DNA of 64,000 bases from an uncultured Methanobrevibacter sp. GTDB taxonomy: Archaea > Methanobacteriota > Methanobacteria > Methanobacteriales > Methanobacteriaceae. This document shows, piece after piece, positions 56,722 to 64,000 of the stretch; position 1 is the first letter of the stretch; each line of letters starts with the position of its first letter. The position numbers and the translations under genes were made by a program. The DNA is taken from contig NZ_CAMJUE010000001.1 in the NCBI RefSeq assembly GCF_946408925.1, positions 54,559 through 118,558 on the forward strand, read 5' to 3'. The notes under the pieces were generated by a model. It was not told where the DNA came from, searched no databases, and saw only the letters and a list, made by a program, of their open reading frames with translations.

Positions 56722-57594
56722 ATGGATATATTAAAAGATATTTCAGATGCAATTATAAAAGCTTCAACAACACTTTCAGATGATAAGTTAACAGCTTTGA
56801 AGAGAGCTATTGCAAATGAAGATAATGAAAATGCCCGATGGGCATTAGAACAAATTTTGGAAAATTATCTTGTGGCCCAAAAAACGAAATTTCCATTATG
56901 TGATGACACCGGAATTCCTCATGTGATAATCGAATTGGGGTCTGAAAGACAGATTACAGGTGAGCTTTTAAATCAGATTCATGAAGGCATTGCATTGGGT
57001 TTAAACAATCTTCCGGCAAGGCCTATGGCAGTTAAGGGCAATGAAATACAACGCATTGAACAAAGTCAGGGATTATATGATGTGCCGGGTAAACTTGCAC
57101 ATGCTTCAATATTGATTGACAGTATTAACGACGAATCATCATATAAAAGGGAAATTTCTTCTGATACATTAAACATTCATTTTTTACTTGAAGGCGGGGG
57201 TCCTGAAATACGCTCAAAAACATACAGGGTTTATCATCAGCGTTCTTTTGAAAATGTTATAAATACTGCTTATGAATGGCTCGAATCCTCTCTTAAAATG
57301 TTGGGTTGCACTCCTTCAATTCCCTCAATCGGCATTGGCAGAACACATTATGAGGCAACTTCTCTGTTGTTGAAATCTGTAGCATATGGGAACTTGAATA
57401 ATCTAAATCAGCATGAAGTGGCTATTACTGAGAGATTAAATCAAACCGGCATTGGCCCTTTAGGTTTAGGGGGGAAAACCACAGTTCTTGGATGTTACTT
57501 GAATATTGGAAATCAGAGGGCAAGTGGTGTTAGAATAGTATCAATCAGACCCTCATGTTTTGTAGAGCCTAGAGTTGCCACTTTAAAACTATAA
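56722..57594 (+). CDS. Fumarase/tartrate-dehydratase alpha-type Fe-S hydro-lyase
   Basis: Class I fumarase alpha-type hydratase of 290 aa. Three Cys expected to hold a [4Fe-4S] cluster are visible: LCDDTG (Cys60), LGCTPS (near 196) and VLGCYL (near 265), with GIGRTHYEA and GPLGLGGKTT of the substrate site. The partner beta subunit normally needed for activity is not encoded anywhere in this window. I start at the ATG at 56722 after GTGAT; the frame is open 69 nt upstream inside the previous gene. It likely hydrates or dehydrates an acid in the same pathway as the PrpD-like protein. Confidence 0.9.
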   Translation: MDILKDISDAIIKASTTLSDDKLTALKRAIANEDNENARWALEQILENYLVAQKTKFPLCDDTGIPHVIIELGSERQITGELLNQIHEGIALGLNNLPARPMAVKGNEIQRIEQSQGLYDVPGKLAHASILIDSINDESSYKREISSDTLNIHFLLEGGGPEIRSKTYRVYHQRSFENVINTAYEWLESSLKMLGCTPSIPSIGIGRTHYEATSLLLKSVAYGNLNNLNQHEVAITERLNQTGIGPLGLGGKTTVLGCYLNIGNQRASGVRIVSIRPSCFVEPRVATLKL

Positions 57595-57604
57595 GTTTAT
57601 ATAT

Positions 57605-57613
57605 AATTTAATA
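57605..57613 (+). promoter_or_regulatory. TATA-box promoter of the citrate-synthase-fold gene
   Basis: TTTATATATAATTTAATATT (57597-57616) contains one or two overlapping TATA-like boxes 35-50 bp before the ATG at 57648. The second half of the cluster therefore has its own promoter, in addition to possible read-through. Confidence 0.45.
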
Positions 57614-57647
57614 TTACTTTTAATTAATAATAATAAAGGTTTTAAAA

Positions 57648-58442
57648 ATGCAAAAAAATAATTTTAAAGTCAATCCAAAGTCTTTAAAAACTGCAGTTTC
57701 CCGAGTTGAAAAAGATAAAATCATCACTCGAGGTTATAATCAAAAAGATTTGATTGAAAAAATTAGATTTGGAGATATGATATTTTTACTATTAAAAGGC
57801 AGATTGCCTTCTATAAAGGAAAGTAAAATATTTAATCATGTTTTAGTGTCATTTTGTGACCATGGTGTAACTCCTCCAAGCACTCAAACTGCAAGGTTAA
57901 TAACTTCATCAGGTTCTCCAATTAATTCCGCAATAGCAGGCGCTTTATTGTCATTCGGTAATAAGCATGCAGGAGCTATTCAAAAATCAATGGAATTGTT
58001 CCAATCAAAAATCGCTTCTGTTCATTTAATTGAAGACTCCACCATTGATAATAAACAGATTGCAGGTTTGGCAATTGAAATTTACAATGAATATATCGTG
58101 AAAGGCAAAAAAATACCAGGTTTTGGCCATAGGTACCATGATATTGATCCAAGAGCAGACAAATTAATGGAAATAGTAGTTAGTAAAGGTTATATTGGAC
58201 CTCATATTAAACTAGCTTTAGCCCTTCAGGATTTGGTATACAGTAAAAAACATATTAAATTGAATGTTGATGGTGCAAACGCTGCAATTTTATCTGATTT
58301 GGGATTTGATCCTGAGTTGGGATTGGGAATATTTATGATTGGAAGGCTGCCGGGATTAATAGCCCACAGTTATGAGGAACATATGGATGAAGAAGAATTT
58401 AGAAGATTTTGTGATTTGGATGATGTAGAATATATGGGATGA
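57648..58442 (+). CDS. Citryl-CoA lyase-like protein, citrate synthase fold
   Basis: A 264-aa short member of the citrate synthase superfamily, close to citryl-CoA lyase and the C-terminal part of ATP-citrate lyase. The three catalytic residues are present: His in SFCDHGVTPP, His in PGFGHRYH, and Asp in LNVDGA. The substrate Arg residues are in DPRAD and GRLPG. It is about 100 residues shorter than true citrate synthase, lacking the N-terminal part. It should make or break a citrate-like CoA thioester or acid. Weak AAAGG precedes the ATG. The nitroreductase gene begins 4 nt downstream. Confidence 0.9.
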   Translation: MQKNNFKVNPKSLKTAVSRVEKDKIITRGYNQKDLIEKIRFGDMIFLLLKGRLPSIKESKIFNHVLVSFCDHGVTPPSTQTARLITSSGSPINSAIAGALLSFGNKHAGAIQKSMELFQSKIASVHLIEDSTIDNKQIAGLAIEIYNEYIVKGKKIPGFGHRYHDIDPRADKLMEIVVSKGYIGPHIKLALALQDLVYSKKHIKLNVDGANAAILSDLGFDPELGLGIFMIGRLPGLIAHSYEEHMDEEEFRRFCDLDDVEYMG

Positions 58443-58446
58443 TAAA

Positions 58447-58956
58447 ATGGAATTTATAGATGTTATCAGTGAAAGGTACAGTGTAAGAGGATATCTGGAT
58501 AAGGAAGTTGAACCTGAAAAACTTGAATATGTCCTGAAAGCGGCAACAATTGCACCTACAGGCGTTAATGCACAACCTTTTAAAGTATTCGTTATCGATA
58601 CTAAAAAATACAAGGATGAATTGTCTGAGATTTACGGTGCTAAATGGTTTGTTGAAGCTCCAATTGTCCTGGCAGTTGTTGCAATAAAAAATAAAGCATG
58701 GACAAGACCTTGGGATCAAAAAAATATTGGTGATATTGACGCGACAATTGTTATGGATCATATGATACTTGCAGCGGCAGATGTCGGTCTTGGAACTTGT
58801 TATATTGGGGCATTTAAAAAATATAAGGCTCATGAATTCTTAAACTTGGATGAAACTGAAGAAGTGGTTTTATTCTCCCCATTGGGTTATGGAAATGCGG
58901 AACCAAGGGAAACTCCAAGAAAACAGTTAGATGAATTTGTAGTTTACATAGATTAA
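58447..58956 (+). CDS. Nitroreductase-family flavoprotein
   Basis: FMN-dependent oxidoreductase of 169 aa. The N-terminal SERYSVRGYLDKEVE and ATIAPTGVNAQPFKVFV motifs bind FMN, and AAADVGLGTCYIGAF and PLGYGNAEPRETPRK are typical of the family. The electron donor and substrate are unknown. The 4-nt gap after the citryl-CoA-lyase-like gene suggests co-transcription, but such genes are common and the link to the acid pathway is only inference. Confidence 0.92.
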   Translation: MEFIDVISERYSVRGYLDKEVEPEKLEYVLKAATIAPTGVNAQPFKVFVIDTKKYKDELSEIYGAKWFVEAPIVLAVVAIKNKAWTRPWDQKNIGDIDATIVMDHMILAAADVGLGTCYIGAFKKYKAHEFLNLDETEEVVLFSPLGYGNAEPRETPRKQLDEFVVYID

Positions 58957-58957
58957 A

Positions 58958-59296
58958 ATGAGTTTATTTATATTGCATGCAGACAATTCAAAGGAAATGG
59001 ATAAAATTTCCGAGGATTTGTCTCAAAATAAATTTAAGGTCATTGAAAAACAGGATAATTACATTCTGATGAAGAAAAAAAGATATGGCAATCTTTTGAT
59101 TCATGCAGTATGTTTAATAATTGCTTTATCATTTATCGGAATTGTTATTTTTATTAATGTAGTGTATTTTGCCTATTCATTTTTATGGGCTTCTCCAAAT
59201 GTTTTAATCACAACAGAAACCGTTGGTGATGATGGTGAGCCATTAAAATTCAGCAATATGGATGAAATATTAAATCAGGCCACTCGCCTCATATGA
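58958..59296 (+). CDS. Hypothetical membrane protein, 112 aa
   Basis: Unrecognised protein with a soluble N-terminal 45 residues (LFILHADNSKEMDKISEDLSQ), one or two hydrophobic segments (about 50-78) and a short polar end. The soluble part looks like a small alpha/beta sensor or binding unit. It starts 1 nt after the nitroreductase stop with no ribosome binding site of its own, so it probably depends on translation of that gene. It overlaps the convergent hypothetical gene by 8 nt. Confidence 0.7.
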   Translation: MSLFILHADNSKEMDKISEDLSQNKFKVIEKQDNYILMKKKRYGNLLIHAVCLIIALSFIGIVIFINVVYFAYSFLWASPNVLITTETVGDDGEPLKFSNMDEILNQATRLI

Positions 59297-59615
59297 TTTC
59301 ATCAACACTATATTCTTCTATTTTTCTTACCAATAATGGATTTTTACAGTTAACATATTCAGATTCTTCACCTATTTTGGCATTGATGAACACTTCATTT
59401 GCACTAGGTTCCGAAAACAATGTTAAAATGTCTGAAATAAAATCATTATAATCTTTCTGAACATTTTCGTCACTAAATCCTAATCGTGGAAGTTCATTGG
59501 TCCATAAGTCATTTCCCGGTGAAAATTTCTTATCAATTACTTTATCATCTAATATTTCACCATCAAGGGTTAGTGAAAAATTTTTATTTAAAATTATCCA
59601 AACTGCTCTTTCCAT
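59289..59615 (-). CDS. Hypothetical protein, 108 aa
   Basis: Unrecognised soluble protein of 108 aa, acidic, with no Cys pattern beyond one residue and no known motif. It starts MERAVWIILNKNFSLTLDGE. No ribosome binding site is present. A TTTATAT box lies about 27 bp before the ATG, so it is likely leaderless, and the same element faces the divergent membrane protein gene. Confidence 0.65.
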   Translation of the reverse strand: MERAVWIILNKNFSLTLDGEILDDKVIDKKFSPGNDLWTNELPRLGFSDENVQKDYNDFISDILTLFSEPSANEVFINAKIGEESEYVNCKNPLLVRKIEEYSVDEII

Positions 59616-59637
59616 AATACTAATTTAATGTATAATG

Positions 59638-59647
59638 ATATAAATAT
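59638..59647. promoter_or_regulatory. Shared two-way TATA element
   Basis: ATATAAATAT sits in the 53-bp divergent gap, centred about 27 bp from the start codon on each side. Read either way it resembles an archaeal TATA box, and both genes lack ribosome binding sites. One element may drive two leaderless transcripts. Confidence 0.4.
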
Positions 59648-59668
59648 TATGAAAACTAAGTTTTTATT

Positions 59669-60019
59669 ATGGCAAATGTTAAAATGTTTAAATTATTAGG
59701 GGTAATGTTGGCGGTAATGTTAATAGTATGGGGAGTAGCACCATTCTTAAGGCACCAGCCAATAACCAATGAGGTAATGGCTACCGCTATTATACTGATT
59801 TTAATTGCAATTGCATATTTTATCATATTGTTCAATCCCGGCTGGACCAAGGCTGTATTTTTCTTTGAGGGTATCGTCATTGGTGTAAGCGGGTATATGT
59901 TACTGGCTCACCCGTATAATTTAGGGTTTGTTATAGTTGGTCTAATTATAGTTATCATTGCTATTCTTGCTTATTTGCAAAAGTTACCGCCTAGTATATT
60001 GAAATGGTTCTATAGATAA
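59669..60019 (+). CDS. Small integral membrane protein, 116 aa
   Basis: Unrecognised protein of 116 aa with four hydrophobic helices and short polar links (RHQPITNEVM, NPGWTKA). Such four-helix proteins are common in methanogens and have no assigned role. The ATG has no ribosome binding site and probably starts a leaderless mRNA. It is followed by a terminator just before the ATP synthase operon. Confidence 0.75.
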   Translation: MANVKMFKLLGVMLAVMLIVWGVAPFLRHQPITNEVMATAIILILIAIAYFIILFNPGWTKAVFFFEGIVIGVSGYMLLAHPYNLGFVIVGLIIVIIAILAYLQKLPPSILKWFYR

Positions 60020-60048
60020 TTTATTTATCTTTTATTCTTTTTTTTATT
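60014..60048 (+). terminator. Terminator before the ATP synthase operon
   Basis: A 6-bp stem with a 5-nt loop (60014-60019 with 60025-60030) covers the stop codon of the membrane protein gene and is followed by T-rich sequence to 60048. It separates that gene from the ATP synthase promoter. Confidence 0.5.
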
Positions 60049-60138
60049 AAATATTTTCATGCAATTATTATTTTTTAAATACTTTTTTTTATTCAAAATT
60101 CAATTTTACGAAGTCTAATCAAAATTGAATAGTAAAAG

Positions 60139-60148
60139 ATATATATAT
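60139..60148 (+). promoter_or_regulatory. Promoter of the A1AO ATP synthase operon
   Basis: ATATATATA about 40 bp upstream of ahaH gives a predicted transcription start near 60168. GGTGATTAATT then leads to the ATG at 60185. Confidence 0.55.
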
Positions 60149-60184
60149 TACTCAACAAAAATAAGTACACCATGGTGATTAATT

Positions 60185-60499
60185 ATGGCAGAGATATCAG
60201 ACGCAATCGCAATGATAAAAAAAGCTGAATCTGATGCTGAACAACTTATTGTCGATTCAGAAGCTAAATCAAAAGATTTGATTGCTGAATCACAAGTTAA
60301 AGCTGAGGAAATTATTTCCCAAGCTAAATTGCAAGCTGAAGACGATGCAAAAGATACTGTTTTTGATGCAGAAGATAAAGCTAAAAAAGAAGCACAAACA
60401 ATTGCTGAACAGTCCAAAGTGGAGGTCAAATCCATAAAAGACAAAGCTATGGCAAATGTTGATGAAGCTGCTTCTATTATTGTCAAAAATATTTTGTAG
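60185..60499 (+). CDS. ahaH: A1AO ATP synthase subunit H
   Basis: Peripheral-stalk subunit of 104 aa, almost all coiled coil with Ala, Glu, Lys and Gln in heptads (AESQVKAEEIISQAKLQAED). It pairs with subunit E to form the stator stalk joining the A1 head and the membrane part. It is the first gene of the operon, 11 nt before ahaI. The length is normal. Confidence 0.93.
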   Translation: MAEISDAIAMIKKAESDAEQLIVDSEAKSKDLIAESQVKAEEIISQAKLQAEDDAKDTVFDAEDKAKKEAQTIAEQSKVEVKSIKDKAMANVDEAASIIVKNIL

Positions 60500-60510
60500 T
60501 GTGAGATTAT

Positions 60511-62511
60511 ATGTTCAAGACAGCTAGAATGCGAAAAATTAGAATAGTTACACTGGAAAAGTATGTAGCTCCTACAGTGGATGCTCTCCACGAATCAGGA
60601 CTCATACAAATCAGTGATATTTCTGATAGCGTTCAGCAAGATCCTGAATTAGCGGAATTAGTGACTCCTGCTAAAGCTACTCCATATACTGGTAAAATAT
60701 CTTCTCTTCTCATGAAAACCAACGGTATATCTGAACTATTAGGAAATTCTTTATCAGAAGGCCATGGGTTAAAAGACAAATTAATGTCTTTTATTAGTCC
60801 AGATTTACCTGTTCAAAAAGAAGTGGAGAAATTGGATACTGAAGCTTTCATTGAAAAAGCTGAAGACACTTTAGCTCAAGTTGAATCCAAAACCAGTGTT
60901 ATAGAAGGAAAACTATCCGCACTCGACACTGAAACAAGTGAACTAAAGTCTAATAAAAGTTTGGCTAATCGCTTATCTAATTTTGACATGGATTTAGCGC
61001 TTTTAAGAGATTCAAAGTACACTTCTACTACTGTTGGAAGGATTAATGCTGAATCTACTTCAGAAATCAAAAATGAATTAAGTAAATTGACAGATGAATT
61101 AGAAATTTTTACTGTTCCTGCAGAAGATAAAGATGGAGAAATTATCGTTGTAGTAACATTAAAAGAATTAAGTGATGAAGTTTATTCAACACTTCGTAAA
61201 TTTGACTTTGAGAAAATTGATATTGGTAATGTTGAAGGAACTCCTCAACAGATCATTTCAAATGCTGATGCAAGATTATTAACCATTGAATCAGAACGTG
61301 AATCTGTTAAAGCAGAGTTAAAAGCAGTTGCTGAACAATGGGACGATGAAATATTAGCACTCAAAGAACAATTAGAAAATGAAAAAGAAAAGAACGAAAT
61401 TCTTTCATCATTTGTTCAAACTAAAGATGCTTATATACTTGAAGCATGGGTGCCTGTCAAAGACACTGAAAAAGTAGAACAATTGGTTGAAAAGAGTTCT
61501 GATGGACATTGTGCCTTTGAAACAATAGAGGTTGAAGGTACAGATGATGAAAATGTTCCTGTTTTACAACAAAATGGATGGTATTCAAAACCTTTCGAAT
61601 TCCTCGTTGATATGTACTCTCCAGTACGTTACAATGCTTTAGATCCGACCATATTTGTAGCAATAACATTCCCATTCTTCTTTGGGTTCTGTTTAACTGA
61701 TGCAGTATACGGATTAGTCGTATCTTTAATTGGTGTTGTATTACTAAGAGGATTAGGTAAGGTCAAAGAATCTATGCATGCATTTGGTTGGATTTTAATC
61801 TGGTCAGGTCTATGGGCAGTTATACTGGGTCTGCTAACCAATGGTTTTATTGGGGACTTCCCAGAAAGAATAGCCGGTTTCCGTTTACCTACTGTTATTC
61901 CTGCAGTTGAAGCATTCGTACATCCGGATACTATATTAATAATAGCTATTGCTGTTGGTCTTATTTACACCAACATCGGATTTATCGCTGGTGCTATTAA
62001 CAACTTAAGATACGGAAATGTTAAAGATGCTATAGGTTCTCAAATTTGTTGGTTTGTATTTGAAGCTGGAATAATTTTACTCGCTTTAGGATATATCAAA
62101 GTATTAGGTATGATTGGTATAATCTTAGGAGCTATCTTAATAGTTGCAACTATTGGAATGTTGGTATGGGCTAATGGTGCATACGGTGTAATGGATATTT
62201 TTGGTTACATGGGAGATGTTTTATCTTATGCACGTCTTTTAGCATTATGTTTAGCTACTGGTGGTATTGCTATGACAGTAAACATCTTAGCTCAAATGAT
62301 TGATAATATGGTTCCATTTGTAGGAATTATTCTTGCAATATTCATATTCATATTTGGTCATATAGCAAACTTCCTCTTCCAGGTATTAGGTGCATTTATT
62401 AACGCTTTACGTCTTAACTATGTAGAGTTCTTCTCACAATTCTTCATGGAAGGTAAAGGTAAATTCGAAGCTTTCAAAGCAAAAAGAACATTTACTAAAA
62501 TTAAAAATTAA
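60511..62511 (+). CDS. ahaI: A1AO ATP synthase subunit I (a-type)
   Basis: Ion-channel stator subunit of 666 aa. The N-terminal half (1-350) is cytoplasmic with coiled coils that bind the stalks. The C-terminal half has about eight membrane helices, with the essential Arg expected in the GDVLSYARLLALCLATGGI segment near residue 575. In Methanobrevibacter relatives the enzyme couples to Na+. The preceding gene ends 11 nt upstream; ahaK follows after 64 nt. Confidence 0.96.
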   Translation: MFKTARMRKIRIVTLEKYVAPTVDALHESGLIQISDISDSVQQDPELAELVTPAKATPYTGKISSLLMKTNGISELLGNSLSEGHGLKDKLMSFISPDLPVQKEVEKLDTEAFIEKAEDTLAQVESKTSVIEGKLSALDTETSELKSNKSLANRLSNFDMDLALLRDSKYTSTTVGRINAESTSEIKNELSKLTDELEIFTVPAEDKDGEIIVVVTLKELSDEVYSTLRKFDFEKIDIGNVEGTPQQIISNADARLLTIESERESVKAELKAVAEQWDDEILALKEQLENEKEKNEILSSFVQTKDAYILEAWVPVKDTEKVEQLVEKSSDGHCAFETIEVEGTDDENVPVLQQNGWYSKPFEFLVDMYSPVRYNALDPTIFVAITFPFFFGFCLTDAVYGLVVSLIGVVLLRGLGKVKESMHAFGWILIWSGLWAVILGLLTNGFIGDFPERIAGFRLPTVIPAVEAFVHPDTILIIAIAVGLIYTNIGFIAGAINNLRYGNVKDAIGSQICWFVFEAGIILLALGYIKVLGMIGIILGAILIVATIGMLVWANGAYGVMDIFGYMGDVLSYARLLALCLATGGIAMTVNILAQMIDNMVPFVGIILAIFIFIFGHIANFLFQVLGAFINALRLNYVEFFSQFFMEGKGKFEAFKAKRTFTKIKN

Positions 62512-62575
62512 AAATTTTTCATTTATATCTTAAATTAAATTTAAAAATCAATATTATTTCAAAGGTGAATTAAAT

Positions 62576-63061
62576 ATGGTAGAAATTGCTTTAGGTACTG
62601 CTTTAGCAGCTATTGGTGCTGGAGTAGCAATTGGTTTTGCCGGATTAGGTTCCGGTTTAGGTCAAGGTATGGCAGCTGCTGGATCTGTAGGTGCAGTTGC
62701 AGAAGACAATGACATGTTTGCAAGAGGTATTATTTTCTCCGCATTGCCAGAAACTCAGGCTATTTACGGTTTCTTGGTTGCAATCTTATTATTAGTATTC
62801 TCAGGATTATTAGGTGGAGGACAAGGATTACCAACCGAAGCAGGTATTGTTGCTATTGGTGTAGGTGCATCCATTGGTTTCGCTGGTTTAGGTTCCGGTA
62901 TGGGACAAGGTATGGCAGCAGCATCCTCTGTTGGTGCTATCGTAGAAGATAATGATATGTTTGCTCGTGGTATTATTTTCTCTGCATTACCAGAGACTCA
63001 GGCTATTTATGGTTTCTTGATTGCTATTTTACTTATGGTATTCGGTGGAATCTTAGGTTAA
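62576..63061 (+). CDS. ahaK: A1AO ATP synthase subunit K (double-hairpin c ring)
   Basis: Rotor proteolipid of 161 aa made of two fused hairpins (about 1-80 and 85-161) that are nearly identical. Each has FAGLGSGxGQGMAA in its first helix and ALPETQAIYGF in its second, where the Glu binds the coupling ion. Both Glu are kept, so each fused unit carries two ions. The Gln/Thr next to Glu fits Na+ binding; that is inference from known Na+ enzymes. AAGGTGAAT precedes the ATG. Confidence 0.96.
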   Translation: MVEIALGTALAAIGAGVAIGFAGLGSGLGQGMAAAGSVGAVAEDNDMFARGIIFSALPETQAIYGFLVAILLLVFSGLLGGGQGLPTEAGIVAIGVGASIGFAGLGSGMGQGMAAASSVGAIVEDNDMFARGIIFSALPETQAIYGFLIAILLMVFGGILG

Positions 63062-63074
63062 GGAGGCATTTTAT

Positions 63075-63959
63075 ATGAGCTCAGGCACAAGTAAAATTGT
63101 TGAAAGCATTATGTCTGAAGCCCAAGAGAAAGCTGATGTAATCATTCAAGATGCTAATGCTGAAGTTTCAGCAATTCAAGCAAATGCTGAAAAAACTGCT
63201 GAAGCTGAAAAAACTAAAATTTTAGAAAACGGTAAAAAACAATCTGATATGAGATATCAGCAAATTATCTCTGAAGCTAAGATGAATGCTCGTAGAGCAG
63301 AATTAGGCGCTAAAGAAGAAGTAATTGAAGCTGCTTTTAATCAAGCTATTGGAGAATTAAAAGTAAAAGCTTCTTCCGGTGATGCCGAATATGAAGATTC
63401 ATTAAGTAAAATGATTAAAGAAGCTGCTGATGAACTTGGTAGTAATGATTTAATCATTCAATTAAATGAAGCTGATACAAACAAATTAAAAGCAGAATTA
63501 TCTTCAGATGTGGATATTAACTCTTTTAAATTAGGTCAAGTTATTTTCACATTATGTGATCCTGTAGATATTGCTGGTGGAGCTATTGTCAAATCTCTTG
63601 ACGGTTCTGCAAAAGTTGAAAAAATAATTAATGATTCAATAAATGATCGTGATGAATACGAAACTGTATTGGCTAAGTTAATTAAAGAAGCTGCTGATGA
63701 AATTGGCCATCTTAATTTAGGCATTCATTTAAATGATGATGATACTAATATAATAAAAGAAGGATTATCCGCAAATGGATTATACTCTTTTCAATTAGAA
63801 GATATCAATTTAACAATAGGTGAACCTATTGATGCAATTGGTGGTGCAATTTTAAAAACCAGTAATGGGGAAATTGAAGTAAACAATACTATCGACGCTA
63901 GATTAGAAAGATTTAAAAGTATCTTACGTAGTGAAGTTGCTGAAGTATTATTTAAATAA
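63075..63959 (+). CDS. ahaE: A1AO ATP synthase subunit E with duplicated C-terminal domain
   Basis: Peripheral-stalk subunit E. The N-terminal coiled coil (1-100, beginning MSSGTSKIVESIMSEAQEKA) and the end (GEIEVNNTIDARLERF) match normal AtpE. The protein is 294 aa where about 200-210 is usual. The extra length is a second copy of the globular C-terminal domain: residues 105-193 and 194-294 align (YEDSLSKMIKEAADELG with YETVLAKLIKEAADEIG; DIAGGAIVKS with DAIGGAILKT). The first copy lacks the final helix. It starts 13 nt after ahaK with GGAGG. Confidence 0.94.
   Translation: MSSGTSKIVESIMSEAQEKADVIIQDANAEVSAIQANAEKTAEAEKTKILENGKKQSDMRYQQIISEAKMNARRAELGAKEEVIEAAFNQAIGELKVKASSGDAEYEDSLSKMIKEAADELGSNDLIIQLNEADTNKLKAELSSDVDINSFKLGQVIFTLCDPVDIAGGAIVKSLDGSAKVEKIINDSINDRDEYETVLAKLIKEAADEIGHLNLGIHLNDDDTNIIKEGLSANGLYSFQLEDINLTIGEPIDAIGGAILKTSNGEIEVNNTIDARLERFKSILRSEVAEVLFK
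63387..63956 (+). repeat. In-frame tandem repeat inside ahaE, period 267 bp
   Basis: Two direct copies, 63387-63653 and 63654-63956, still recognisable at DNA level (for example the shared AAAGAAGCTGCTGATGAA). The unit is 89 codons and keeps the frame. Confidence 0.85.
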
Positions 63960-63974
63960 TTAGGAGGATAAATT

Positions 63975-64000
63975 ATGGCAGATGGAATTGCTACCTTAAT
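63975..64000 (+). CDS. ahaC: A1AO ATP synthase subunit C (start only, cut by window end)
   Basis: Only the first eight codons are in the window (MADGIATL). The ATG follows GGAGGATAAATT and comes 15 nt after ahaE, the place of subunit C in the standard H-I-K-E-C order. Identification rests on operon order and this short start. Confidence 0.75.

Noticed and set aside
51340..57616. AATTTAATACTACTTTT-like motif before three cluster genes as a regulon operator
   Set aside because: The same TATATACTA-type sequence occurs upstream of unrelated genes, for example UPF0145 at 47.38 kb, so it is the general TATA-box context of this genome.
58356..58833. Minus-strand frames over the nitroreductase gene
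   Set aside because: They lie wholly opposite conserved coding sequence and have Cys/Asn/Ile-rich composition typical of shadow frames.
1..64000. tRNA, rRNA or other GC-rich RNA genes in the gaps
   Set aside because: All gaps are AT-rich; none shows a cloverleaf, GGTTCRA-type loop or other GC-rich island expected of stable RNAs in such a genome.

Overview
The window is chromosomal DNA of a methanogenic archaeon of the order Methanobacteriales, most likely Methanobrevibacter. The evidence is low G+C with very AT-rich gaps, TATA-box promoters, many leaderless or AGGTGAT-type starts, an A1AO ATP synthase operon with a double-hairpin K subunit, a YcaO/TfuA pair of the McrA-thioamidating kind, Thg1-like and TiaS RNA enzymes, a class III signal peptide protein, and large adhesin-like beta-helix proteins. 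No rRNA, tRNA, CRISPR array, insertion sequence or prophage was seen.

Layout. 1-5 kb: nadA, an MscS channel and RNase Z on the minus strand, nadC on the plus strand, then a short SNF2 helicase. 5.2-9.5 kb: carA-carB with a clear terminator. 9.5-12 kb: small unfamiliar proteins, two with zinc-binding Cys pairs. 12-15 kb: an amidohydrolase, UspA, and a four-CBS protein with a hypothetical partner. 15.2-17.8 kb: a minus-strand M50 protease-YcaO-TfuA operon. 17.8-23 kb: an M24 peptidase, then a minus-strand operon of STAS protein, anti-sigma-type kinase, membrane PP2C phosphatase and Sfp-type phosphopantetheinyl transferase, then an alpha/beta hydrolase. 23.3-34.7 kb: three adhesin-like genes in a row (842, 1769 and 1179 aa). 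34.9-42 kb: a membrane protein, pyruvate kinase, a TadC-like protein with a pilin-like partner, a BASS transporter, two TMEM175-type channels and an aldehyde dehydrogenase. 42-51 kb: housekeeping and RNA-related genes (CsaA-like, PRC-barrel, NadX, Thg1-like, JAMM, SerA, UPF0145, an HTH regulator, TiaS). 51.3-59.3 kb: a probable organic-acid gene cluster. It has two copies of a two-gene DUF3100-type membrane system, an MmgE/PrpD protein, a U32-like TIM barrel, a lone fumarase-alpha-type Fe-S hydratase, a citryl-CoA-lyase-like citrate synthase homologue and a nitroreductase. 60.1-64 kb: the start of the A1AO ATP synthase operon (H, I, K, E and the first codons of C).

The most unusual points are: (1) the 51.3-58.4 kb carboxylic-acid cluster, whose pathway I cannot match to a described one; (2) an in-frame duplication of the C-terminal domain of ATP synthase subunit E; (3) several genes whose Shine-Dalgarno position and paralogue alignment point to AUU/AUC/AUA start codons; (4) a complete bacterial-style partner-switching module joined to a phosphopantetheinyl transferase in an archaeon; (5) the adhesin operon, with a shared Lys-rich C-terminal domain on two members and a different glycine-rich hydrophobic tail on the third. 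NadX, NadA and NadC, the three steps from aspartate to nicotinate mononucleotide, all lie in the window at two places.
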